Source: Marinibacterium anthonyi | Lineage (GTDB): Bacteria; Pseudomonadota; Alphaproteobacteria; Rhodobacterales; Rhodobacteraceae | Assembly (NCBI GenBank): GCA_003217735.2 | Contig: CP031587.1 | Coordinates: 116,237 to 180,236, forward strand | Direction of reading: 5' to 3' | Length of the DNA stretch: 64,000 nucleotides | Shown: positions 8,173 to 15,777 of the stretch, piece by piece | Position numbering within the stretch: position 1 is the stretch's first letter | Layout: each line of letters begins with the position of its first letter | The notes under the pieces: model-generated | The model's database searches: none | Told to the model about the DNA's origin: nothing | What the model saw: only the letters and a program-made list of their open reading frames with translations | Made by a program: the position numbers and the translations under genes

Positions 8173-9104
8173 CGATGACCACAGCCAACGCGGCCCCCGC
8201 CGCCGAGCCCCCCTCCATCGAACCCCCCTCCATCGAACCCCAGGACACCACGGCCCCCACCCGAGCCCACTGGTTCCGCCGCCTTCTGCGAGACCGCGCC
8301 GCGGCGCTGGCCCTGCTGTTGCTGGCCCTTATCATCCTGGGCGCGATATTCGCGCCCTGGCTGGCCCCCTTTGACCCGGCCGCCAATTCCCGGTCCGTCA
8401 TGACGCCGCCGATCTGGTCGGCGGGCGGCGAACCCGAACACATCCTGGGCACCGACGGGCAGGGCCGCGATATCCTGTCGCGCCTGCTGTACGGGTCGCG
8501 CCTGACCCTGCTGATCGGCTTCTGCGCCGTGGGTCTGGGCGGGTTCCTGGGCTCGCTTCTGGGGCTGCTGTCGGCCTTCAACGACAAAATCGACGGTCTG
8601 GTCATGCGCACCATGGACGTGCTGCTGTCCTTCCCCGCGATCCTGCTGGGCCTCGCGCTGGTGGCGGTCATGGGACAGGGGGTGGTGCCGGTGATCATCG
8701 CGCTGTCGGTGTCGTCGATCCCCGATTGCGCAAGGGTGGCGCGCGGCATCGCCATCGGCGTGATGAAGCAGGAATTCATCGAAGCCGGCCGTGCCGTGGG
8801 CCTGTCGAACATCCAGCTGTTCCAGCGCTACCTGGTGCGCAACGCGATCTCGTCCATCATGATCTTCATCTCGCTGCGCTTCGGCCAGACGATCCTGATC
8901 GGCGCGACGCTGTCGTTCCTGGGGCTCGGCGCCCGGCCACCGGCGGCGGAACTGGGCATGATGGCCAGCCAGGGCCGCGATTACCTGCTGTTCGCGCCCC
9001 ATATCGCGGTGATCCCGTCCGTCCTGATCTTTGTCATCGTGCTTTCGGCCAACGTCGCCGGGGACGCGCTGCGCGACGTGCTCGACCCGCGCCTGCAGGC
9101 CTGA
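8169..9104 (+). CDS. ABC transporter permease, DppC/OppC type
   Basis: Second channel subunit, 311 residues. The N-terminal domain, about residues 1-45, is Pro/Glu-rich and carries a 15-bp tandem duplication that encodes EPPSI twice. Then come the usual DppC transmembrane segments and the coupling region EAGRAVGLSNIQLFQRYLVR. The start is GTG at 8169, overlapping the previous stop; an ATG two codons later is equally possible. It pairs with the DppB-type subunit just upstream. Confidence 0.92.
   Translation: MTMTTANAAPAAEPPSIEPPSIEPQDTTAPTRAHWFRRLLRDRAAALALLLLALIILGAIFAPWLAPFDPAANSRSVMTPPIWSAGGEPEHILGTDGQGRDILSRLLYGSRLTLLIGFCAVGLGGFLGSLLGLLSAFNDKIDGLVMRTMDVLLSFPAILLGLALVAVMGQGVVPVIIALSVSSIPDCARVARGIAIGVMKQEFIEAGRAVGLSNIQLFQRYLVRNAISSIMIFISLRFGQTILIGATLSFLGLGARPPAAELGMMASQGRDYLLFAPHIAVIPSVLIFVIVLSANVAGDALRDVLDPRLQA
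8205..8234. repeat. 15-bp tandem duplication within a permease gene
   Basis: GA(G/A)CCCCCCTCCATC occurs twice head to tail at 8205-8219 and 8220-8234, in frame, giving EPPSI-EPPSI in the cytoplasmic N-terminal tail of the DppC-type permease. The length is a multiple of three, so copy-number change would not break the gene. Confidence 0.8.
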
Positions 9105-9151
9105 CCAACAAGACCAAGAACCCGACCAACAAGACCAAAACGACCAACAAG
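9103..9151. repeat. Direct repeats of GACCAACAAG in the leader of the binding-protein gene
   Basis: GACCAACAAGACCAA occurs at 9103-9117 and 9124-9138, and the first ten bases recur at 9142-9151, running straight into the GGAG ribosome-binding site. The stretch is A/C-rich and almost free of U, so the leader of the binding-protein message should be unstructured, which may favour high translation. That role is inference. Confidence 0.6.
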
Positions 9152-9163
9152 GAGCTACCCCCA

Positions 9164-10750
9164 ATGATGACCCCGACCTTCCGGTTCCGCGCCGGGCTCG
9201 GCATCGCCGCCACGGCGATGGCCCTCGCCCTTCCGGCGATGGCCCAGGAACTGACCATCATCCGCAACCAGGACAGCAACCACTACGACCCGGCCCGCAC
9301 CGCGGCGCTTTCGGGATCCGAAGTGCTGTTCATGCTGGCCGACACGCTTGTGGGCCTGGACGAGGACATGTCGACCATCGTGCCGCTGCTGGCCACCAGC
9401 TGGGACGTGTCGGACGACGCGCTGACCTACACGTTCCACATCCGCGACGACGTGACCTTCTGCGACGGCAAGAAGATGACGGCCGACGACGTGGCCTATT
9501 CTCTGAACCGCTGGAACGACCCGGAAACCAAATCGCCGGTCCGCTGGCGCATGGGCGACGTGAAATCCATCACCGCGCCGGACGCCACCACCGTCGTCTA
9601 CGAACTGAACGCGCCGCATTCGGAACTGCTGTACCAGCTGGCGCAAAGCTTTGGGTCGATCGTCGACAAGGACACCGTGGAAAAGCTGGGCCCCGATTTC
9701 GGCGTGACCGGGTTCAACGGCACCGGCCCGTTCTGCTGGGAAAGCTGGACGCCCCGCGACAAGCTGGTCATGACCCGGCACGAAGACTACCACTGGGGTC
9801 CGTCCAACTATGAGAACACCGGCCCCGCGCAGGTGGAAAAGGTCACCTGGCAGATCGTCCCCGAAGCCGCGACTCGCACCGTCGCCATGCTGACCGGCCA
9901 GGGCGACGTGTCGCCCTATGTGCCCTACATCGGCGTCGACAAGCTGCGCCAGGCGCCCACTGTCGACATCATCCAGTCGGACGAAGCGTTCTGGACCAAC
10001 TACATCGGTTTCAAGATCACCAAGGACATGGTCAGCGACGTCAAGGTCCGCGAAGCGATCAACCTGGCCGTCAACCAGGAAGCCATGGCCGAAGACCTGT
10101 TCTTCGGCGAAGTCGAACCGGCCTATTCCACCATCTCGACCGGCGCGCTGGACTGGGATGACAGCTTGGACGACAAGCTGCTGAAATACGACCCCGAGAA
10201 AGCCGCCGAACTGCTGGACGAAGCCGGCTGGACGCTGAATTCCGACGGCAAGCGCGAAAAGGACGGCGTGGTCCTGGCCCCGGTCGCCATCACCTTTACC
10301 GGCGAATGGCAGCAGACCGTCGAGGCCGTGCAGGCGGATCTTCTGAAGGTCGGGATCGAGCTGCAGATCGAGCCGATGGACGCCACCGTCTACTGGGGCA
10401 AGTCCGCGGGCGACGATTTCGACATGTTCGTGATGGGCTTCCCCTATGTTTCGGCCGGGGATGCGCTGAACCTCTACTTCCGGTCGTCCAACATCCCGAC
10501 CCCGAACCGGATGAACTATTCCGACCCCAAGGCGGACGAACTGCTGCTGACCGGTTCGCAGGCGACCAACGACGCCGACCGCGCCGCCGCCTATGGCGAA
10601 GTCCTGGGAATGGTCAACAGCGAGGCCATCTGGCTGCCGATCTACCACAAGCCGATGCAGATCGCCGTGTCCAACAAGATGAAGCCCTTCAAGGCACACA
10701 ACATCTACGGCGCCGGTCTCTACAAGGGCCTGCAGCTGGGCTTCAAGTAA
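9164..10750 (+). CDS. ABC transporter substrate-binding protein, family 5 (dipeptide/oligopeptide class)
   Basis: Periplasmic receptor of 528 residues. A Sec signal peptide (hydrophobic AGLGIAATAMALALPAMA) ends near residue 26. The mature protein shows the SBP_bac_5 pattern: LATSWDVSDDALTYTFHIRDDVTF near the start and the F-N-GTGPF strand later. Ligands of the family include peptides, nickel chelates, opines and glycosides, so none is named. The ATG at 9164 follows GGAG by nine bases. The gene is placed between the permeases and an amidohydrolase, and is followed by a strong hairpin without a U-tract, probably limiting downstream expression. Confidence 0.92.
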   Translation: MMTPTFRFRAGLGIAATAMALALPAMAQELTIIRNQDSNHYDPARTAALSGSEVLFMLADTLVGLDEDMSTIVPLLATSWDVSDDALTYTFHIRDDVTFCDGKKMTADDVAYSLNRWNDPETKSPVRWRMGDVKSITAPDATTVVYELNAPHSELLYQLAQSFGSIVDKDTVEKLGPDFGVTGFNGTGPFCWESWTPRDKLVMTRHEDYHWGPSNYENTGPAQVEKVTWQIVPEAATRTVAMLTGQGDVSPYVPYIGVDKLRQAPTVDIIQSDEAFWTNYIGFKITKDMVSDVKVREAINLAVNQEAMAEDLFFGEVEPAYSTISTGALDWDDSLDDKLLKYDPEKAAELLDEAGWTLNSDGKREKDGVVLAPVAITFTGEWQQTVEAVQADLLKVGIELQIEPMDATVYWGKSAGDDFDMFVMGFPYVSAGDALNLYFRSSNIPTPNRMNYSDPKADELLLTGSQATNDADRAAAYGEVLGMVNSEAIWLPIYHKPMQIAVSNKMKPFKAHNIYGAGLYKGLQLGFK

Positions 10751-10764
10751 CGCCTCTCAGCCAC

Positions 10765-10791
10765 GGGCCGTCCCCTTCCGGGGGGCGGCCC
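10765..10791 (+). other. Intercistronic stem-loop after the binding-protein gene
   Basis: GGGCCG-TCCCC (10765-10775) pairs with GGGGG-CGGCCC (10781-10791), giving a stem of about 11 bp with one G-U pair and a five-base loop. No T-tract follows, so it is more likely an mRNA-stabilising or attenuating element than a full terminator. It separates the highly needed binding-protein message from the downstream enzyme and ATPase genes. Confidence 0.65.
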
Positions 10792-10819
10792 GCCTACGCC
10801 AACCGAGGATCGGACTTCC

Positions 10820-12262
10820 ATGACCACCACCGTCATCCGCAACGCCGCCTACATCATCGCCTGGGATGCAGACGCCGGCAGCCATTCCCTGCTGCAGGGC
10901 CAGGACATCGCCTTTGACGAGGACGGCATCCTTCAGGTCGGCGGCCGCTACGACGGCCCCGTCGACGAGGAAATCGACGGGTCCGACCGCATGGTCAGCC
11001 CCGGGCTGGTGGACATCCATTCCCATCCCTCCTCCGAGGCGATGAACAAGGGCATGCTGGATGAACTGGGCTCGCCCGGTCTGCGCATGTCCTCGCTTTA
11101 CGAATTCATGCCGCTGTTCCGCCCCGACGGACAGGGCACCCCCTTTGCGGTGAAGACCGCCTATTCCGAACTGGCGCTGTCGGGCGTGACCACCGTCGTC
11201 GATCTCTCGGTCGCCTATCCCGAATGGCTGAGCCTTGCCGAGGCATCCGGCCTGCGCGTGGTCGTGGCGCCGATGTACCGGTCCGCCCGCTGGTTCACAC
11301 AGACGGGCCATTCGGTGGAATACGAATGGGCCGAGGATGACGGGCGCGGCGCGATGGACATCGCCATGCAGACGATCGACGCCGCCATCGCCCATCCCTG
11401 CACCCGCCTGACCGCCATGGTCGCGCCCTCCCAGATCGACACCTGTTCGCCCGAACTGATCCGCGACAGCTACGCCGAGGCCGAGAAGCGCGGGATCAGG
11501 ATGCAGATCCACGCCGCCCAGTCGATGGTGGAATTCAACGAGATCACCACCCGCCACGGCATGACGCCGATCCAGTGGCTGGAGTCCCTGGGCGTGCTGA
11601 CCGACCGCACCATCATCGGCCACGGCATCTTCCTCAACGACACCCATCCCTGGACCGCATGGCCCGATGGCGCCGATTTCGAGATGCTCAAGGCCTCCGG
11701 CACCGCCGTCGCCCATTGCCCGACCGTCTTCCAGCGCCGCGGCGTGACGATGCACACCTTCGGCAAGTACATCCGCGCCGGCATCCCCATGGGGATCGGC
11801 ACCGACACCTATCCCCACAACATGCTGGAAGAGATCCGCCACGCCCTGATCAATTCCCGCATCACCTCCAAGGACGTCTACGACCTGCGCACCACGGATG
11901 CCTTCGACGCCGCCACCGTGGGCGGTGCCGCTATCCTGGGCCGTGACGACATCGGCAAGCTGGCCGTGGGCGCGAAATCCGACCTGTTCCTGGCCGACAT
12001 CACCCACCGGGCGATGCGGCCCCTGCGCGACCCGCTGGCGTCGCTGATCTATGTCGCCGCCGAACGCGCGGTGACCGACACCTTCGTCGACGGCCAGGCG
12101 CTGGTGCGCAACGGCGAACTGCAGACCTTCGACCTGGACGCCGCATTGGACGGGCTCGAAGACGCGCAGCGCCGGGCCGAAGCGGACTTCCAGAAGCTCG
12201 ACTTCCGCGACCGCACCCACGACCAGGCCGCCCCCATCAACTACGCCAAGGTAAATCGATGA
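10820..12262 (+). CDS. Amidohydrolase family protein (TRZ/ATZ or cytosine-deaminase-like)
   Basis: Second metal-dependent hydrolase of the operon, 480 residues. The first metal site is [13 protein letters not shown] near residue 67, with HGIFLNDTH and later [12 protein letters not shown] supplying the other histidine and the catalytic aspartate. This pattern is typical of chlorohydrolase, deaminase and guanine-deaminase relatives, so removal of an amino or similar group from a heterocycle or imine is plausible. It belongs to a different branch of the superfamily from the YtcJ-like gene at 5612. Its stop overlaps the start of the first ATPase gene (ATGA). Confidence 0.86.
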   Translation: MTTTVIRNAAYIIAWDADAGSHSLLQGQDIAFDEDGILQVGGRYDGPVDEEIDGSDRMVSPGLVDIHSHPSSEAMNKGMLDELGSPGLRMSSLYEFMPLFRPDGQGTPFAVKTAYSELALSGVTTVVDLSVAYPEWLSLAEASGLRVVVAPMYRSARWFTQTGHSVEYEWAEDDGRGAMDIAMQTIDAAIAHPCTRLTAMVAPSQIDTCSPELIRDSYAEAEKRGIRMQIHAAQSMVEFNEITTRHGMTPIQWLESLGVLTDRTIIGHGIFLNDTHPWTAWPDGADFEMLKASGTAVAHCPTVFQRRGVTMHTFGKYIRAGIPMGIGTDTYPHNMLEEIRHALINSRITSKDVYDLRTTDAFDAATVGGAAILGRDDIGKLAVGAKSDLFLADITHRAMRPLRDPLASLIYVAAERAVTDTFVDGQALVRNGELQTFDLDAALDGLEDAQRRAEADFQKLDFRDRTHDQAAPINYAKVNR

Positions 12263-13248
12263 CCCAGACGCCCCTGCTGGAGGTCCGCGACCTGCAGATC
12301 GAGTTCAAGACCGAAGGCGGCGTCTTTCGCGCCGTCGACGGGGTGAGCTTTTCGCTCGACCGGGGCCGGACGCTGGGGATCGTGGGTGAATCCGGCTGCG
12401 GCAAATCGGTGACCTCGCTGGGCATCATGGGGCTGATCCCCACGCCACCGGGACGCTATGCCGGCGGCGAGGTCCTGTTCGAAGGCCGAGACCTGCTGAA
12501 GATGCCCGGCCACGAACGGCGCGGATTGCGCGGCGGGCGCATCGGCATGGTGTTCCAGGAACCGATGACCTCGCTCAACCCGGTCTACACGATCGGCGCG
12601 CAGATCATCGAATGCCTGCGGGCCCATGGCGAACGCAATGCGCGGGCCGCGCGGGAACGCGCGGTCGAACTGCTCGACCTCGTCCGCCTGCCCTCGCCCT
12701 CGTCCCGGGTCGACGATTATCCCCACCAGCTTTCGGGCGGCCAACGCCAGCGTGTCATGATCGCGCTGGCGCTGGCCAACAACCCCGACCTGCTGATCGC
12801 CGACGAACCCACCACTGCGCTGGACGTCACCATCCAGGCCCAGATCCTCGACCTGATGCGCGACCTGTCGGACCGCACGGGCGCGGCCATCATGCTGATC
12901 ACCCATGATCTGGGCGTCGTGGCCGAAACCTGCGACGACGTCGTCGTCATGTATGCCGGCAAGGTGGTGGAACGTGCGCCCGCCAAGGATCTGTTCAACG
13001 GGCCGATGCACCCCTACACGCTGGGCCTGATGGCCGCCGTGCCGCGCCTGGACACCGATGCCGACCGGCTTGAAACCATCCCGGGCGCCGTCCCTCCGCC
13101 CTGGGCGATGCCGGCGGGGTGCCGGTTTGCATCGCGCTGCCCGCTGGCAACGGACGAATGCCGCCAATCCCCGCCACCCCTGCGCGAGATCGGCGCAGGC
13201 CGCCTTGTCGCCTGCTGGCGCGCGCCCATCGAGGAGATCGCAGCATGA
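12259..13248 (+). CDS. ABC transporter ATP-binding protein, DppD/OppD type
   Basis: Cytoplasmic ATPase of 329 residues that powers the importer. Walker A GESGCGKS is near residue 42, the signature LSGGQRQR near 158, and Walker [13 protein letters not shown] follows. The C-terminal extension typical of the oligopeptide class is present, with cysteines in [14 protein letters not shown] and VACW that may carry a structural metal or Fe-S site. Both ends overlap neighbouring genes through ATGA junctions, so it is translationally coupled to the amidohydrolase and to the second ATPase. Confidence 0.93.
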   Translation: MTQTPLLEVRDLQIEFKTEGGVFRAVDGVSFSLDRGRTLGIVGESGCGKSVTSLGIMGLIPTPPGRYAGGEVLFEGRDLLKMPGHERRGLRGGRIGMVFQEPMTSLNPVYTIGAQIIECLRAHGERNARAARERAVELLDLVRLPSPSSRVDDYPHQLSGGQRQRVMIALALANNPDLLIADEPTTALDVTIQAQILDLMRDLSDRTGAAIMLITHDLGVVAETCDDVVVMYAGKVVERAPAKDLFNGPMHPYTLGLMAAVPRLDTDADRLETIPGAVPPPWAMPAGCRFASRCPLATDECRQSPPPLREIGAGRLVACWRAPIEEIAA

Positions 13249-14324
13249 AGCCCGCCAACCAACCCAACGTTCTGGACGTCGCGGGCCTGACCAAGCATTT
13301 CCCCGTCGGCGGCGGTCTGTTCGGCCGCAAGAAGGGGGTGGTGCAGGCGGTGTCGGACGTGTCCTTTTCGGTCGCGGCGGGCGAGACGCTGGCCATCGTC
13401 GGCGAATCCGGCTGCGGCAAGTCCACCACCGGCCGCGCCGTGCTGCGCCTGCTGGAACCTTCGGCCGGGTCCGTGAAGCTGGACGGCGAAGAGGTGACAG
13501 ACCTGCCGCCCCACCGCCTGCAGGCCCTGCGCCGCAACATGCAGATGGTGTTCCAGGATCCGTTCGGGTCGCTGAACCCGCGCATGACCGTGCGCGAAAC
13601 CCTGATGGAGCCGCTGAACCTGCATGGCGTCGCCCATGGCAAGAAGGCGCATGAAGTGACCGCCCGCCTGCTGGAAACCGTGGGGCTGGCGGCGCATCAC
13701 GCCGACCGCTACCCGCATGAATTTTCCGGCGGACAGCGCCAGCGGATCTGCATCGCGCGGGCCATCACCACGCGGCCCCGGCTGATCGTCTGCGACGAAC
13801 CGGTGTCGGCGCTGGACGTGTCGGTGCAGGCGCAGATCGTGAACCTGCTGCAGGATCTGCAGCGCGAATACGGCATGGCCTATGTCTTCATTTCGCACGA
13901 CCTGTCCGTCGTGCGCCACATCGCCGACCGCGTGGCCGTCATGTACCTGGGCCGGATCGTCGAGGAAGCGCCGTCGGCGCAATTGTTCGCCGACCCGCGC
14001 CATCCCTATACCCGCGCCCTGATCGAAGCCGCCCCCCGCCCCGTTCCCGGCCTGCGCACCGCTGTCGAGCCGCCCGAGGGCGAGGCGCCTTCGGCGCTGA
14101 ACCCCGGCCCCGGCTGTACCTTTGCGCCCCGCTGCCCGCTGGCCACCGACCTGTGCCGGACAGACCGGCCCGAGGCGTTGCCCGTCGGTCCACAGGCCCG
14201 CGTTGCCTGCCACCATGCCGACAAGCGGGCCGATATGGTCTTCCCCCCGGCCCCGCCCCAATCGCCGGCGCTGGCCGCGCGGCTGGCGGTGATGGCAAAT
14301 GCGAGGGCGGCGCAGGCGGGATGA
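13245..14324 (+). CDS. ABC transporter ATP-binding protein, DppF/OppF type
   Basis: Second ATPase of the importer, 359 residues, with Walker [10 protein letters not shown], signature FSGGQRQR (Phe in place of the usual Leu), Walker [13 protein letters not shown] and the oligopeptide-class C-terminal cysteine cluster. The ATG at 13245 overlaps the DppD stop; an upstream in-frame Met would lie deep inside the previous gene. It is the last gene of the nine-gene operon, and the C-terminal 45 residues after the cysteine cluster are Ala/Pro-rich and probably flexible. Confidence 0.92.
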   Translation: MKPANQPNVLDVAGLTKHFPVGGGLFGRKKGVVQAVSDVSFSVAAGETLAIVGESGCGKSTTGRAVLRLLEPSAGSVKLDGEEVTDLPPHRLQALRRNMQMVFQDPFGSLNPRMTVRETLMEPLNLHGVAHGKKAHEVTARLLETVGLAAHHADRYPHEFSGGQRQRICIARAITTRPRLIVCDEPVSALDVSVQAQIVNLLQDLQREYGMAYVFISHDLSVVRHIADRVAVMYLGRIVEEAPSAQLFADPRHPYTRALIEAAPRPVPGLRTAVEPPEGEAPSALNPGPGCTFAPRCPLATDLCRTDRPEALPVGPQARVACHHADKRADMVFPPAPPQSPALAARLAVMANARAAQAG

Positions 14325-14338
14325 CGCCTTTCTGAGGC

Positions 14339-14394
14339 GGCGCGCCTGGTGAGACGGGGTGAGACGGGGTGAGACGGGCGCGCCGGGTATTTTT
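14339..14394 (+). terminator. Terminator-like hairpin with a tandem repeat as its loop
   Basis: GGCGCGCC occurs at 14339-14346 and 14377-14384 and, being self-complementary, forms an 8-bp stem. It is followed by GGG and TATTTTT. The 30-base loop consists of three near-perfect copies of a 10-bp unit, GAGACGGGGT. It lies directly after the last ABC gene, so it probably ends that operon. Confidence 0.6.
14351..14380. repeat. Three tandem copies of a 10-bp unit
   Basis: GAGACGGGGT is repeated at 14351-14360 and 14361-14370, with a third copy diverging in its last two bases at 14371-14380. There is no spacer, so this is a short minisatellite rather than a CRISPR. Confidence 0.85.
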
Positions 14395-14463
14395 GGCCAG
14401 AAAGAAGCAGCGGATGCGCCTTGTCCCATGGGTGGGGCAATGTGAGCGTGGGTTTACAAGGGG

Positions 14464-14504
14464 GGATATGTGCGCTATATATTCTATATTGATGAGGTAT
14501 ATCC
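14464..14504. promoter_or_regulatory. AT-rich promoter/operator region of vapBC
   Basis: A sharply AT-rich block with TATATATTCTATATT is bracketed by the inverted pair GGATAT (14464-14469) and ATATCC (14499-14504). It ends four bases before the vapB start and includes a GAGG ribosome-binding site. Type II antitoxins usually repress their own promoter through such repeats; binding here is inferred. Confidence 0.5.
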
Positions 14505-14507
14505 GCG

Positions 14508-14753
14508 ATGCCGCTTTACGTGAAAGATGCCGAGGTTTCCGACCTGGCCGCCCGCCTGGCGCGCCTGCGCCACATGTCCAAGACCGAGGTCCTGCGCCTG
14601 GCGCTGCGCCACGAGCTGGAGCGGGCCGAGGCCGCGCCGGACATGGTCGACCGGGGGCTTTCCTTCGTGAAGGCGCTGCATGAACGGGCGCACCCGGCGA
14701 AGGGGCGGCCGGCCGACAAGGGTTTTGTCGATTCCCTTTACGGGGAACCCTGA
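14508..14753 (+). CDS. vapB: VapB-type antitoxin (Rv0623/PSK family)
   Basis: Small 81-residue protein. The N-terminal 40 residues (MPLYVKDAEVSDLAARLARL and a following KTEVLRLALRHEL helix) match the antitoxin fold found before PIN-domain toxins: a short beta strand then two helices that dimerise and bind the operator. The C-terminal part, up to GFVDSLYGEP, is the flexible toxin-wrapping tail. Its TGA overlaps the toxin ATG (TGATG), the usual coupling in such modules. It should neutralise VapC and autorepress the operon. Confidence 0.87.
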   Translation: MPLYVKDAEVSDLAARLARLRHMSKTEVLRLALRHELERAEAAPDMVDRGLSFVKALHERAHPAKGRPADKGFVDSLYGEP

Positions 14754-15148
14754 TGTTCCTCGATGCCTCGGCGCTGACCGCGATGCTGGCCGACGAGGAA
14801 GACGCCCGCACCCTGCTGACCCGGATGCAGGCCCATGCCGACCGGCGCACATCGCCTTTGGCAGTGTGGGAGGCGTCGATTGCCGTGGCCCGCATCCTGG
14901 CGCTGGATCCCGAGGACGCGATGGCCGCGGTCGAGGAGTTCCTGTCGCTGACCGGCGTCACCGTCGACCCGGTTCCGCCAGAGGCGCACCGGCTCGCCAT
15001 CCGGGCCTGGGCCCGCTATGGCAAGGGCCGCCACCCCGCCGCGCTGAACTTTGGCGATTGTTTCGCCTATGCCTGCGCGCGGGCGACGGGGCAGCCATTG
15101 CTCTACAAGGGTGACGATTTTCCCCAGACCGACATCGCGCCCGCCTGA
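14753..15148 (+). CDS. vapC: VapC-type PIN-domain ribonuclease toxin
   Basis: A 131-residue PIN-domain protein. Acidic active-site residues are visible: Asp4 in MFLDASAL, a glutamate in AVWEASIA, and the aspartates in NFGDCFAYA and YKGDDF. VapC toxins cleave tRNA or rRNA and stop translation when free of VapB. On an extrachromosomal replicon such a pair also acts as a maintenance module. The active-site set looks complete, so the toxin is probably functional. It ends just before the convergent glyoxalase gene. Confidence 0.88.
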   Translation: MFLDASALTAMLADEEDARTLLTRMQAHADRRTSPLAVWEASIAVARILALDPEDAMAAVEEFLSLTGVTVDPVPPEAHRLAIRAWARYGKGRHPAALNFGDCFAYACARATGQPLLYKGDDFPQTDIAPA

Positions 15149-15152
15149 GACG

Positions 15153-15548
15153 TCACTTGAACCGGCCCGACCGTTCCAGCACTTCGATCTGGTAGCCGTC
15201 CGGATCGGCGACAAAGAAGAACCGCGCGATGCGCGTGCCGCCCGGGGCGAATTCGACCAGCTTGCGGGGGCTCAGCCCTTCGGCCTCGAACCGGGCGTGT
15301 TCGGCGTCCAGATCGGCGACCGACACCGCCAGGTGACCATAGCCGTCGCCCAGGTCATAGGGTTCGGTGCGGCCCTTGTTCACGGTCAGCTCGACTTCGA
15401 ACCCGGTTTCATCGTTGGAAAGGTAGATCAGCGTGAAATCGTCGAAATCCAGCCGGTCGGCGATCTGAAGCCCGAAGGCGCGGCGGTAGAAATCGACCGA
15501 GCGCGCCTCGTCGAAGACACGGATCATGCTGTGGATGGCTTTGGCCAA
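15153..15548 (-). CDS. Lactoylglutathione lyase-like VOC protein, TTG start
   Basis: Glyoxalase I-type enzyme of 131 residues, expected to convert the hemithioacetal of methylglyoxal and glutathione to lactoylglutathione. The four metal ligands of the GloA pattern are present: His in AIHSMIRV, Glu in FEVELTVN, His in GYGHLAVSV and Glu in GYQIEVLER. The start is set at TTG 15548, because AGGGAG lies seven bases upstream and homologous proteins begin with AKAIHSMIRV. A reading frame starting at 15662 would add 38 residues unlike the family. It is divergent from the operon at 15778. Confidence 0.85.
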   Translation of the reverse strand: MAKAIHSMIRVFDEARSVDFYRRAFGLQIADRLDFDDFTLIYLSNDETGFEVELTVNKGRTEPYDLGDGYGHLAVSVADLDAEHARFEAEGLSPRKLVEFAPGGTRIARFFFVADPDGYQIEVLERSGRFK

Positions 15549-15655
15549 GGCGAAACTCCCTGCTGTGGAATGTGTCGTTCGCAGGGGTACAGCCTTGGGC
15601 GCGGCGCGGGTAGGGGGAAGGGCCGCATTCTTCAGCACGCTGTCACGGAGAATTG

Positions 15656-15683
15656 TTGACAAATACTCTCGGGATAATATGAA
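15656..15683 (+). promoter_or_regulatory. Sigma-70-like promoter for the metal-associated ABC operon
   Basis: A perfect TTGACA (15656-15661) is separated by 16 bases from TATGAA (15678-15683). The position, about 95 bases before the binding-protein start and in an otherwise empty divergent region, makes it the likely promoter of the operon that begins at 15778. Confidence 0.55.
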
Positions 15684-15777
15684 CGGGCAAACGTCCCCGA
15701 CCGGACAGCAATCCGGTCACGCGCCACACCCAGCGACCTCAGGCACTGGTGCTCCTCATTCGTAACGGAGCTTGTCC

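Noticed and set aside
14351..14380. Short repeats considered as a CRISPR
   Set aside because: Ten-base units without spacers and no cas genes.
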